Assembly (NCBI GenBank): GCA_008694505.1
Contig: VZDJ01000301.1
Coordinates: 8,299,063 to 8,363,062, forward strand
DNA from: Cyanoderma ruficeps
Lineage: Eukaryota > Chordata > Aves > Passeriformes > Timaliidae
Length of the DNA: 64,000 nt
Reading direction: 5' to 3'
Part shown: piece by piece, positions 1 through 11,537 of the stretch
Numbering within the stretch: position 1 is the stretch's first letter
Layout of the letters: each line of letters opens with the position of its first letter
Position numbers and translations under genes: made by a program
The notes under the pieces: model-generated
Told to the model about the DNA's origin: nothing
The model's input: the letters and a program-made list of their open reading frames with translations, nothing else
Database searches by the model: none

Positions 1-2464
1 CACCAGTCAATATATTGCTTCTGCCTCCTCTGAGTACGTGACTGAAGTTATTGAAATGTGCCTCATTAGTTTCATAATATTCTCCTAAGGACATATGGGT
101 ATTTTGTAGTAGTGTTCTTTGTCTTGTCAAATGCTGCTAAAGAGAACGAAAGAGGTTATAAGAAATGTGATTTCATTTCAGCGTGCCGATGCTACTATCC
201 CGGACATCCAAAAGATAAAATAAAAGGTGGTAAATCATCATTACCCAAAGAGAAATAGCATGTCTGTACAAGTGATTTTCCAAAAGTACTACTGTGTGTT
301 TAAACTTAGAAGAATAATAACCTAGGCAAACATCTCAGGAGCCTTAACACTGAATACTTACGTTTAACACTGTATTTCTGCCTTTTTATATTGAAGTTGC
401 ACATTATATCTTTACTACTTAACATGTAAATTGAAATCTCCCTTTTAATTTAAACTTGTACAATGCCAGGATTTACAAAAAATAATTTTATTTTTTTTTC
501 TGTTTTGCAACAGAAGAAAAACCTGTTGCATCATCTGGCCAGGCCATGCCACTGTAGGATATTCCCTTATTTTCCACTGCCTCACTTGTCTGGTTTTAAA
601 TCTACTGCAGCCAACCACAGACCAAATCAACGAGCCAAAAAGTACACCAAGAGCTGGGAGCACATTTGGATCATTTAGTTGTAACTCGGCCCAATTTCTG
701 CACCCTTTTAAAACAGAAATGTGTTTACCTAGAGGACAAATTCATCCAGCCTCCTATCAGTGAAACAGGTAATAGCCATCCCCAGCCAGGGGCTGAGAGC
801 AGCTGGAGAGCAAGGCAGCAGAACAGAGTGAGGGGACACTCTCATTATTCTCCTGAATTCACTCAGCTGACAATTGTCACCAGCCTGACTTCTACAGCAC
901 AGAGAAAACCCTCTTTTCTCCTGGCTTAAGGTCTTGAAAGGATCATATTTCATTTCTTAAAAAAACCCCTAATTTCTTCCCAACATATACTTAATGACAA
1001 ACCAGTTTTCAGTCTGTAGCCTTTATCAGTTATTTTTTCTTATTAAAGGAGCTGAATGGGGGTTTCAAGTCATTATTTGTTTTTAAAATTAAATCCAAAC
1101 AGTTTTTCTCTAATGGCAAGTTTGGGCTGAGAACTCCAGGAAGACAAGGAAACCCAACTCCTTCCAGATGTAAGACAACTGTGCATCCTCCCAGCAATGA
1201 AAAAATTGAATTGGTTAATTTGCATTAATACTTAGATGATAAAACTTTAAAACAATCAGAATTAAATCAGATAAAGATTTAATTACCACTAAGGTTAAAA
1301 AAAAAGGATTATTTGTTATTGCCACTTAAACAGAGCGAGTTCCAAATTTAGAGTTGACACAACTGACACGGGCAACTCAGCATGCACTGATAATTTTGTC
1401 ATCAAAGTGGTAAAATTCTAAGCTCAAGGCACTTTCCTTGATGATTCTTTAACACAGTCTGTAGTATGGCACTAGGACTGGATGATCCATCACCAAATGG
1501 ACGGATATTTCCTTTCTCAGCTGCTGAGCTCTGAAGACAGTTTAAGGAAATACCTGACCCACACGAGGCTGGATCTCCTCGAGTCAAAAGGTGCCACCAG
1601 GTGACCCCTTTGTCAATTAGACTGGCACAGGTACAGCATCTTGTGGATCTGCACCAGGAATGCATTGGAGAAAGATGCACGATCTCAAACTATGCCTAAA
1701 ATCAATGTGAATATTGATGCACAATGAGATCTTTAATGGCAAAATCCTTAACGTTCTTTACATCAGCCAAATAATTAAATTAAAAAGAACTAAATGTTTT
1801 CCTAATTAAGCAGCAAGAAGTGCCAAATACTGATCTATTTTCATCTCCAACATGTTTCTATCATTTTTTTCCTTGCAGTCCCTGATGTTCCCCCGTTAAA
1901 AAAAAAAAAACAACTCATAAAATAAGCTGTCTTAGTTTAATCCAAACTAAACCTCCAAGTCTCATACAAGAAAGCAGAGAAAAGTTATAGAAGTCACTCC
2001 AAAATGTTCTCATTAGCACTTCTTTAGGTAAGAAAGAGAATGAAAAAATGAGCTCTGTGAGGGCTGAGTGTCACAGCTATTTGCTAAGGCTATTATAATC
2101 ATATCAATGGCTTATTGAATTTCATAACCATGGTTCTACATCCTTCACTGACAACTATCAGAGAGCTTAACTCAAAACTCCAAGTCAGAATGAAGGCACA
2201 GACACAATATGCTTACACACTGAGGAAAATAAAATCTCGTAAGGTCAGATTTATTTTACGGTTAAAATAGGGACACACATAAAGCTCCCATTCCTATCTT
2301 AACCCTGGTGAAGCCATAGAAGAGTAGGATGTAAATCTCACATATTGTGTCTGTACTCCCTGTTGTGTATCAGCACAGCACAATGCAGCTTGAGAGAGAA
2401 CATTTCACTGGTTTTATCCTGCAGGAGAACCTCATTCAGTGCCAGGAATGAGGCACTAATTCGA
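1..2464. other. Unique non-coding DNA, no gene seen
   Basis: AT-rich sequence with stops in all frames at short spacing. Open frames here are under 95 codons, lie on both strands and match no family I know. A run of 13 A lies at 1898-1910. No CR1 or LTR signature is visible. It could be intergenic or intronic, and nothing in the sequence decides which. Confidence 0.6.
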
Positions 2465-2480
2465 TTTTTTTTTTTTTTTT
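2465..2480. repeat. T16 homopolymer run
   Basis: Sixteen uninterrupted T on the plus strand, so A16 on the minus strand. The flanking 2481-2600 is less AT-rich than its surroundings. Read on the minus strand it would end directly in the A run, like a processed retrocopy tail. I cannot identify a source transcript, and a simple homopolymer is the safer reading. Confidence 0.75.
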
Positions 2481-4824
2481 GTGCCGAACTGCTACAAAAC
2501 TCTCTGGGAATCGACCCCAGCCAGCACCAGGATCAAACCTGGAGCGGGCAACAACAACCCACTGGTATCAGGCACAGGGAGAGCCTCCCTGAGAACCCAC
2601 AATTGTGAGTAACTCGAAGCTGGCACGAAGCAAATCTTGCATGATCCTAACACAGCTCATCCTCCCCTGCCTGCACCAGTGAGTCATGCAGTGCAAAGGG
2701 AGGCAGTGCCTTTATGATATATAGCCTTTCCTTACACACAGGTTACACATGTAATTTGCTATTTACTGAAGCCTCCAAACTTGGCAGCAGAGGGAGACCG
2801 CACGATTGCCAAAATAATTGGGGAGAATGAGGGCTAGACGGTGCAGTAATGACAGAAGCCTTGGGAGACATCCCACAGATGTTTCCTGATGCTGAGCAGA
2901 AACTGTGTGCAAACCCGACCAGTAAACAATAAACTGGCTAATACAGGTCACCAACTAAGGCAGAAGGGGAATATTCAGTGGCTCAGTGTGTAAAACACCT
3001 CACCCGCCTGCACTCTCCTGCACCAAGGGCTGGTGCCATGGCAAAGTCTGGGAAGTGTCAGTCTCCAACAGGCAAAGGAGACAAACAAGATCTGTGACTT
3101 AATTGGCCACAACTTTATTAACCTACTTCTTCAGGGAGCTCCCAGTGATGGCTCGCACGCTGTAGAACTGTGGCTCATTTTTTAATCATTTCTGTCTGGT
3201 AAAAAGCTGTGTCAGTGTTTCCCTCCCTCCTCCTCCTCCTCACAGCCAAACTCCTCTGAGGAACATGAAGGATCCAGGTGTGTGTGGGTGTCCTCACTGT
3301 CATCACCCCTGTGCTGTACCCCGAGTTTTCTAAGGACAACTTCAATCCCCCAGGGGAGTTCTTGCACAGGCAACACGAAGGTATCGCAGTCATTCAGCTC
3401 CTCCTTGGTGCCAGCTGAGTGTGGAGACAATTAACAGCTCCCCGCACAGCATTTCCCACCGGGAAGGGCGACATTAATACCTTAAAGAGAACGAACACGC
3501 TGCATTCAGAAGGGAATTGCACATTCAGATCACTCCTGCTGCCTTCTGGCCTTGTCACCACCCGAAAGGCAGGTCTGATAAATCCCAGCCAGTCCTCCAT
3601 ACACAGTCCCCGTGTCAAATCCCAAATGAATCTTGTTTACATGCAGAACAAACACTTCATAAGGCTCTTCCTGGGGGGAATTAGCCCATCTGGTCTTGTG
3701 TTGGCCAACCAGGAATGGTTTTACCTTTGAGGTAGAGCTGCTAATTTCCAGGGGAATTGCCTGTCCATCTGAATATCCAGTGAAGAGTGGAACCAAACAC
3801 GAGCTCTCATCATCATAATTTTTTATAGCCAGGCTACAGCCCCAGGCACGCTCAGATGAAGACAGGACAATGGACTTTTATGGCACTTGCAGCTTTTGGG
3901 CCAAGATCTCTGCAGGCAGAGCTCCAAAGGCTCCAGAGTTACACCACCAGAGAACATGTCAATTGTCTGGCCAAGAGCATAAAAAACCTTCTTGTTATTG
4001 TTGTTAGAAAGCAAATGACAAGCAATTCATTACTGCACTGCAATTCAGGGCAATTTATTGGTTGATTTGCTGTGAGGGATTTTAGCAACATACTAATACA
4101 CATACTATAAAAAGAATGCAAATTCAGTAAGGCAAGTCTAAATGAATGAGACATAACATTTTCTCACAGTTTGCAAGAAATTAACCTTTAACGTCTTTTC
4201 TATGCTTTGGGAACAGCACTTGGCCAAAAGCTCTTACAGTAATAAAGCAGTGACCCATAGCAAAGAATAAATGTCAGAGTGAAATGATAACAGCAAGCCT
4301 ATTTGCCAGAAAGTGGTAATTTATAAGATTTTAATTTGAGATCATCATGGGGGGTCAGCCTTATCAAATAATTCAGAATGTAGGTCACAATTATAGCCCT
4401 CGAAGTGTGGTTCTGCTCTGAAATGTGACTGCAAAAATGGCATGTTTATTATTTCTAAATGATTTTTTTATCTGATGCATTGAGTTTACAAGTAAAATGC
4501 TAATGGGACAGACTTGCTTTTTGCTTTGTCCATTCTTTACATTTGTGTAGCTCACTGATTTCAGCGCTTATTTCTGATTTACATTCCCCTAAAAGGAAAA
4601 TAAAACCTCTCAGTTTCCCACTTTCCTGCATGAAACTTCCACAGAGCGAAATTACATCCTTGTTCTTCCCCGTATCACCAAAAGCTTTCAACAAATTTAC
4701 ACGTTTCTGGGCTAACTAGAATGTAAAACCCTCCCAATTCTCTAAGTAATAAGGAGAAAAAAAAAATAAATCCAATCCACCTCTCACTTCAGGCAGATTC
4801 CTTGGGTGGTGTCAGTCAGCCAGG
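2481..4824. other. Unique non-coding DNA with short TCC repeat
   Basis: No supportable gene. A short TCC microsatellite lies at 3228-3241. The frames at 3175-3796 overlap one another on both strands and have no recognisable domains. The rest is ordinary mixed-composition DNA. Confidence 0.55.
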
Positions 4825-4866
4825 CTCCATCACAATCGATGGAGCTCTCCATCCAAATCAATGGAG
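4825..4866. repeat. Two-unit tandem repeat of a hairpin-forming 20-mer
   Basis: Units at 4825-4844 and 4847-4866 are separated by CT and share 17 of 20 bases by hand alignment. The first unit begins CTCCATC and ends GATGGAG, which are exact reverse complements. The second begins CTCCATC and ends AATGGAG. The arms can therefore pair within a unit or between units; 4838-4853 is GATGGAG-CT-CTCCATC. Function unknown; this may be a replication-slippage product. Confidence 0.8.
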
Positions 4867-7800
4867 TTCACTCACCCAAAGCTTTCCCTACAGCACTGTC
4901 CTTGGGTTTGCTGGCTCCTCCAGTCTAAGGGCAGAAGGGAAAAAAGGCTTTTAACAGGTTTTTAAATCACTCTGCCCAAATCAGTAACTGTGAAATGCTA
5001 ACACCTGTCTGGAGCAGAGCACCGGGCATGGATGGAATCCAGCATTTGTTTCCAAGGGAGCCAGACTAGGAGATGGTCCAGGAAAAAAGGATCGAACACA
5101 TTTCCTACCTTTTCTCACAGCATTTTCCACCCCTGTGATCTCCAGTTCCAGGTGGATCCTTGATGCAGTGCAGTGTAATTGTTCATTCCTTCCAAAGGAA
5201 CAGAATTTGTGCCTTTGCTTTTTCCTCCTTTAAACTACAATGAAACTTATGAAGGCTGAAAAAGCCTTTATTCCTCTCTTTGGCAAAACACTCTGTAAAC
5301 ACGGAGAACAAACCCCACCAAGAACAAGCTTAGAGTAAATTAAGAGTTTGATTTCACAGGATGGAACACAATGAAGTGAGAAGATGACATGAAACATCTC
5401 CGTAGTCTTCATTCAAAACAGGGCCATACTCTAGTTTTATCACATCTCTAATTTTATTTAATAATTCTATTCCGTAATTAAATTTCTACAGTAATCCTGA
5501 CATCTCCAGTGTTTTAACATCCCTCTCCTGTCACAACTTTCTGTAAGCCAACATGCACATTCGTAAAACTCAATGCTGACATGCCAATGGATGATCAAAA
5601 GTCTGTCTGGGCTGAAAACCAAACCCAACCACAAGAAGAGAGATTTCACGAGACTGCTGGACTCAGAATTTCAACAAGCAAGCTCTGCCATCATTCCAAA
5701 ATACTTTAAAACCCACGTCACCTCCTCCAAGGTATATTCCCAAGAGAGGGAATAACTGGCCCGTTACACAGACTGAAGAGCTGGTGCCATTGTCTGGGGG
5801 TGACAACTGAACCCAGGCAAGCATAACATTAAATACAACACCTTTCCTTATAAAACAAGGTAGGAGAAATGCAACAAATTATTTCTTACAGACAATTTGT
5901 TGCTTAATGGCCTGAAGCAACTCCAAGGGCTGTTAAAGCTGATAAGACAGTCCTTAACCACAGTAACAATCTATACACTGGGATTAATGCCATCATAAAG
6001 TTTAAGCAATGGTTTATAACTCCAAATATTGGCAGAAGCAACCAATTTTCTGTCTCTTGGAAAGCAGGGTATCTTACATTAAGTAAACCATAATTCAAAA
6101 GCAAGGAGGGAGAGAAAAGAAAAAACCCCTGCCCTCCAAATGAATAGGTTTCACTTATTATCTGTGTGTTGAAAAATACCTAATTATGAGTCAGGAAACA
6201 GGACGTGAAGTAATGCACTGAGAGCACCTTTCTGCTGCTTTCCCCAGGCTCTTCAGGCAGCATTTTAAGGCTGATGCACAAGGTTTAGCAGACACAGAAG
6301 GATAAGCTGCTTTCAGGAGGCAAATGCCTGGCAGTGCATGCTTGGTCACAAATGCACACGAAATGACTGGAGATCTTCCAGAAGCAGCTGATAATTTGTC
6401 TGATAGTGTGCCAACAAAAATAGCCTGAAAACCACATCCTCTTTAATGGTACCTAGCTGTTCAAAGCTTCAATGGACAGCCCAAAGCTCTTGAAAAGAAA
6501 GGATGAAAACCTAAAGGGTGACAGGGAGAGTCAAAACAAACCCAAAATCATTCCTAAAAAATGCTGCACCCTGGTCAGAGCTTTTAGGAAACTCCACCGG
6601 GGTTCCAAATCCCACCACAGCAAACCACCTCGTTACATTTCCAACATTCAACTTCTGATCCAGCCTGGGAAAAAAACTCAGTGATCATTTCTCTCCTCGA
6701 GTCATCCATTGCATTTTTGAGTTTCCAGACGGGTCTAGAGCAGATGTAAGTTGCAGGCTGGGTTCCCATCACAACAGCTTGCCTTTTGTCACAAAGGATC
6801 AAAAGCAGGTTAATTGATATTAGAGGTCTCTTATAAGACTCGTGTGCAGTAAGAGCTCTAAGATGAAAGCACAATATGTTTCAGCAGGCACACAGGAGTG
6901 TTTTGTATCTTTGCTTGCACTGGAGGACAGTGTTGAGGGACTTGGCAGAGTGGCACCATTTGATTTATCCCTGCTGCCTCTTTGGACAGTGCCAGCACTG
7001 GGGTCTGTCCAGGACTGGAGCTTCTCTGTACTGCTGGGATAAACAAAAAAAACCACACCAAAAACCCAAACCAGAAAAAACAAGCAGCATTTTTTTCCCC
7101 CTCTTTGCTACTGTAAGTTAAAAAAAGGGATTTTTTTGCAACAACGAACCCCACGTTTTAAGTTTCAAGCTTTCAGAAAAGACACTGATATTCTGGCACT
7201 TCAACATCTTGTGTATTATCTTGCCACTTTCTTCTCTCTAAGTGGCTACATTATCTTGCAAACTAGCAAAGGGTGTGGAAATATTTATTATCATCTATAT
7301 TTTCTGCAGAGATCATCAAAGGACAGTGAAAAGTATCTGTGTGCAGAGAGGGGGAAGAGAAAACGCAATTACTCCTGCTTGATCTGTTTATTCCACAAGT
7401 TGGACACAAGTCACTGCCGTGACATTTTCATTTTCCTGGATACATGTCTGGGTTCTAATCTCATTTGTGCTGGTGTAAGCACGGGAGGATCAGCAAGCTT
7501 CCCCCCCATTTTCATTTTGGGAAGTAACAGCAGGAATCAGGCCCCCCTAACCCTTGATCATTAATTCTGGTTCACCTCTTGCATGTAACAGTAGCTGTCA
7601 AAAAGATTTTGGAAAACTGTCAATCTCTGCTAAGAGATAAAATCTTGATTAATAAAAATAATTTAAAGCTGAGTTTGTTCATTGGAAAGAGAGGTCATTG
7701 GCACTACGGTGTCAAGAAGCCAATATTTTACAAACACATGGTATTCTTAGGGGAAATCAAAGCAAAGTCTGTACAGAGCCTCCTGCCAAGTGAGCTAACA

Positions 7801-8779
7801 ACTCCATTTAACAAAACAAAATCATCCCGACGCTTAGAAGAACTCTTTCCTTAACAAATAAAAATCAAAGCAAAATGCAGACCAAAGCAAAATTACTTCC
7901 ATGATCAAATCAGAAGCTAAGGGCCAAGCTGTGCTGTTGGGGGAAGGGGATGGAGTTTTGCTTTTAACAAGCAAGAAGACTAATGAAAATGATCAGCAGT
8001 GAAAATTCAGTTATCTGGGCTCCTGTTCTGCTAGCACATTATTTACTGTGAAGCCACCAAATAAATTTGAGTTTCCAGCTCTGCTACACCGAGACAGCCC
8101 AGAGATGGACCCCAGAGGAGCTGGGATCATCTCAGCCTGGCTGCCCCTTGGTCTGCACCCACGACCAGGCGTGCACCTCCTCCCACCCCAGCTCTTGGGG
8201 CATCTCTCCCCCAGCTTGCTCAGCTCCCCCTGAGAGCAGCAATAACCAGATTATTTCACCTACACTATTCCACCTGCTGCAAACCAGCACTGGGCTCGGG
8301 CACTGCCATTCCTGACCCCTTTGAGAAACCCAACCACCCCACTGAGGGCATTCCTGCACTGGGCTGGTGGTGTTTTTGGGATAAAAATCTCCTTTCCACC
8401 TCTGAGCAGTCATGCTTTTGTAGCAGCACAACGCACTGATAAAGTGGGGAATCATCCCACCACTTAGCAGATATATGGAAGTACAACACTTTTTAGGGTT
8501 TAGCTGGTGATAAATTTCCAGAATATGCAGAGATTTTTTTTGTTCCAATTTTTAATTTGGATGAACTCGCCCCAGATGCAACGCGGATCAGCGAGGGGCA
8601 CCTCCAGCTAAGCTCAGAGAGCAGCTCCAGCACTCGGAATTCTCAGATCAAAACCTAAAATGCCTTTGCATCAGGTTTCCCTTACTGCAGTCACAAGAGG
8701 CTACGCCTAAGAAGGGAAAAAATAAAAGTCGAGCTCCATCCTGTGCCTCTCTGAACAGCGCTCCTGCGGGTAGGAGTGT
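4867..8779. other. Unique non-coding DNA, no gene seen
   Basis: AT-rich DNA without recognisable transposon sequence. The longest frames are 142 codons (7136-7564, plus) and 138 codons (8132-8548, minus). Both have low-complexity, chance-like composition, and overlapping frames occur on the opposite strand. 8100-8345 is more GC-rich than its neighbours, without a recognised cause. Confidence 0.55.
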
Positions 8780-9050
8780 GTGTCTATGTTGCAGATAACT
8801 AACTAGCTACATGACAATATGCATTGGAGATGAAACCAAAGCAAATGCCAGCATGATATATTGTGTCAGTAACATCAAAGGAGAAGGGGAGGGGAAGTGA
8901 GTGTGAAAATCAAACAGAGTACTTGGGAAAGAAAGCTAATTTTTAGTTTGATGTGCACGAGTGACACTCATTAAAAATTGACGAGTGCATGTGAAAGGAT
9001 GCCACCTGGGATTATGCAACTGCTAATTAACATTTAACACCATTTTCTAA
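8780..9050. promoter_or_regulatory. Possible conserved non-coding element
   Basis: This repeat-free stretch has few homopolymers and clustered transcription-factor-like cores. These are an octamer-like ATATGCATTG around 8817-8826, an E-box CACCTG at 9003-9008, and the homeodomain core TAATTA at 9024-9029. Such clusters are typical of vertebrate developmental enhancers, but short motifs also occur by chance. No conservation test was possible, so this is a low-confidence inference. Confidence 0.25.
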
Positions 9051-9104
9051 CCTTATAAAATATTCTTAGCCCGCTGAAGGCTTCTTCATAACAAGCACAA
9101 TGGG

Positions 9105-9119
9105 AAAAAAAAAAAAAAA
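9105..9119. repeat. A15 homopolymer run
   Basis: Fifteen uninterrupted A. The sequence just before it shows no transcript-like structure that I recognise, so it is recorded only as a homopolymer. Confidence 0.8.
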
Positions 9120-9378
9120 TCCAGCACCTAGCAACAGCAAATGGAATGGGAAAACTTTATGAACTTTATAAAGCAACACAGAAGGCACAAAGGGCTTAAA
9201 GGGAGAGTGGCAAGGCAGCAGCAGCCTTGACAGGTGAAACACCTGTACCTGTGCCCTGCTCCCTGTCCCCTGCACCAAAGGGACAAAGGAGCAAAGGGAT
9301 GTGGCACTGGGTACAGGCACTGGTGGCTGAATGTGTGTCCTGGTGCACTGATGCTCCTGCCCATGGGATTCAGTGGAT

Positions 9379-9516
9379 TTCCACAGGATCGTCACTTTTT
9401 GGGTTGGGAAAGACCTCTCAGCTCATCAAGTCCAACCTTTAACCCTGCACTGCCAAGCCCACCGCTAAACCATGTCCCTACGTGCCACGTCCATACATCT
9501 TTTAAACACCTTCAGC
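9379..9516 (-). mobile_element. CR1 LINE 3'-end fragment
   Basis: The plus strand reads as the reverse complement of a CR1 tail. It has a degraded terminal octamer region (ACAGGATCGTCA), then TTTGGGTTGGGAAAGACCTC, then the 'atcaagtccaacc' and 'ccgctaaaccatgtccc' blocks of the CR1 subgroup whose ORF2 ends just upstream. The source strand is therefore minus. About 138 bp survive, against more than 4 kb for a full CR1. This is normal 5' truncation by target-primed reverse transcription. It is inactive and clearly diverged. Confidence 0.85.
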
Positions 9517-11088
9517 ACATATTAAATTAATATAAAATCCAGCATGTTTTAAATAATTTCCAGCACAGCACCCAATTTCACCCCACAACTGAGAGTATTA
9601 CGTGAAGTCTCCCACCCTTGGAATTTAGCATGACCCTTGCAGTAGCTGCTAATTTCCCCCCCAAAAAATCCTTCTCCTGGATTCCTGGGACTAGCCAGCA
9701 GGGAAATCCTGGCTTTTAGTCTTTTTTAGTCCTTTTCATAATAGTGGTCAGGGGAAATATGGACTCCAAAGCACGAGCATCTATTCTAGCTGTAAGTTCA
9801 CGTGGATTTGGGGTCCCAAAATAGCAATTTTTTAGAAGCTGAGTAGGAAGTTCTCTAGAGAAAAAGGGAGGATAATTAAAAAGAACAGGAGAAAGTAAGA
9901 GAAAGTGGAGTGGGAGCAGATAAGGTGACAACAAGACCTGAGCCTGGTGGAGCAGAGCATTGCAGTGAGGGAGGAGAAAGGGGCAGACTTGCTGATTCAG
10001 AACAAAGTCCGAGGAGCCTGGGAACATGCACTCCAGAGCACTTTAAAAAAACCCTAAACCCAAAGCAACAAAATTAACAGATTACATTTGGGTTTGGCTA
10101 TTTCAGCCCTGTGTTTACATTGTGTTGTTTTATAGTTTAAACAAAGAAGGGAGACCAGAGGGACAAACCCAAACAGACCTTCCCTTTGCAGGGCCCAGCC
10201 TGGGGCATCCCAGCAGATCTCCCTGCTGGAAGGACAATATGGATCTTTGCAGCAGTGAGACGTTTTTATAAACCCAGGAGCCTTCCAGAATTTCACACAC
10301 ACACATCCCAGAAATAAAGTGCTTCTGAAAAGCTTTTTAAAAGATAAACACCCAATGCTGCCTGTGTACAGTGGAACTTTATGATAAAAGATGGCCCCGT
10401 GATATGGCTCTAACTGCACAATACTGACATATTTAGGTAGATTTTAATTAATACATTGGTATTCATACAGCGTGCCCAGGAGGATTCTTGTGTCTTTCTT
10501 CACATGCTTCCAGATGAACTTGCTAATTGGATAGTTAAATGCTTTCCAAAGAGGCCAGACAGAGACTCTCCCCTCTTTTCATTGGGAAAAGGCAACGGGA
10601 TTAATTCTTACAAATAATTCTCCAGCACAGTCAAATTTTTTTGAGAGAGAGTAATACCTCTGCCACTTTGAGATGTGTCCCAGATTAACCATGTTCCTTA
10701 GATTCCGTAGATTCCAACAGCTGTTGATGTAATGTCATTTATCCACACCCAAAAGATGTGAGGGGTTGCCTTGTTACCATGAACAACTACCCTGGTCCTT
10801 CCATTCTGGGTGAAGGATGGCAGGAACAGCATTCAGGGAGGGCTGAGCACACAGAAAACAAAACAGGAGAAGTGCAAAAGAGAGGGGAAAGGGGCTCAAT
10901 AGATTAGTGAAGAAATGTTCCAGTTACAACAATACAACAGGAGAGCCCAAAACAGTCGGGGGACAAAGCAAAGCAATGTATTGGAAGAAATTTGATTTTT
11001 AAGTAGAAAAAGAGTAGTTTTCCCTTGCTGAATTTGAAGCAGTGAACTTCCAGGTGTGTTTCCCTGAGTTTTCTGTCTTTTGTCTTTC
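9517..11088. other. Unique non-coding DNA
   Basis: No gene or recognisable repeat. It includes a short CA run near 10297-10306. The minus-strand frames at 9716-10027 and 10054-10419 have no domain and no splice-site context that would make them exons. Confidence 0.55.
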
Positions 11089-11361
11089 TGTAGAACTTTC
11101 TCAAGCAGCTTTCATGTAAATAATGTCGATTCTTAGAATGTTTACATACTTCTCCTGTGAGAGGAGAAATGATTGATGGTGATGTCCACCATCCAGGTTG
11201 AAGGGGTGGCGACCTGTGTAGCCAATCCCTGGACCTCTGTACATATCTATAAATACTGGAGTCAAATAGAATTCAATAGAGAGGTTTTTTGCAACAGCCA
11301 TGTCCTGAGCTTCATTCCAGGGTTCCTGAAATTGGGACACGCCCAGCTTCGCCCCGCGACA
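11089..11361 (+). mobile_element. LTR of an avian endogenous retrovirus (ERVK/alpharetrovirus-like)
   Basis: The candidate LTR starts with TG (TGTAGAAC) and ends with CA-type CGCGACA, giving about 273 bp. In the right order it contains a TATA box (11248-11255), a decayed poly(A) signal AATAGA (11275-11280) and a GC-rich U5 end. Two bases after the end comes TGGTGACCCC, the start of a tRNA-Trp primer-binding site. The order TATA, poly(A), U5, ACA, spacer, primer-binding site is diagnostic of a proviral 5' LTR. The 3' boundary is secure because of the primer site; the 5' boundary is the nearest plausible TG and is less certain. No coding region follows, so the provirus has been lost downstream. 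Confidence 0.7.
11248..11255 (+). promoter_or_regulatory. TATA box of the LTR promoter
   Basis: TATAAATA lies about 20 bases upstream of the decayed poly(A) signal AATAGA at 11275-11280 within the LTR. The compact spacing fits a short R region. It is probably inert, given the decay elsewhere in the element. Confidence 0.6.
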
Positions 11362-11383
11362 TCTGGTGACCCCAAATGTGTGA
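11362..11383 (+). other. Retroviral primer-binding site, tRNA-Trp type
   Basis: After a TC spacer, TGGTGACCCC (11364-11373) exactly matches the first ten bases of the primer-binding site that pairs with the 3' end of tRNA-Trp, the primer used by avian leukosis-type viruses. The following AAATGTGTGA is degraded relative to the expected site and includes a likely CpG-to-TpG change. This gives the plus orientation of the element. Confidence 0.65.
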
Positions 11384-11537
11384 GAACAGCAGCCCAAACA
11401 ACACGGGTGTTCACTGGGGACTGTCCAGGCCTCTCCCTGCAGCTCCTGTGGCTGTTCTGGGGCAGTGCCAGGTTTGGGAGCAGCTCTGGAGCCCCTGAAG
11501 CTGCACCCAGAGCAGGACCCTGCTGCAACCCAGAGTG
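11384..11537 (+). mobile_element. Probable retroviral leader remnant
   Basis: GC-rich DNA runs from the primer-binding site to about 11537, where composition falls back to AT-rich. In a provirus this position holds the untranslated leader before gag. I see no gag start or capsid-like frame. The 121-codon plus frame that crosses this region starts inside the LTR and is not a viral protein frame. The end point is set only by the composition change. Confidence 0.4.

Noticed and set aside
2481..2560. tRNA-like B-box resemblance on the minus strand (GGTTTGATCC)
   Set aside because: No cloverleaf, A-box or acceptor stem could be found around it.
7136..7564. 142-codon plus-strand open frame
   Set aside because: Composition looks random, with no recognisable motif and no exon boundary evidence.
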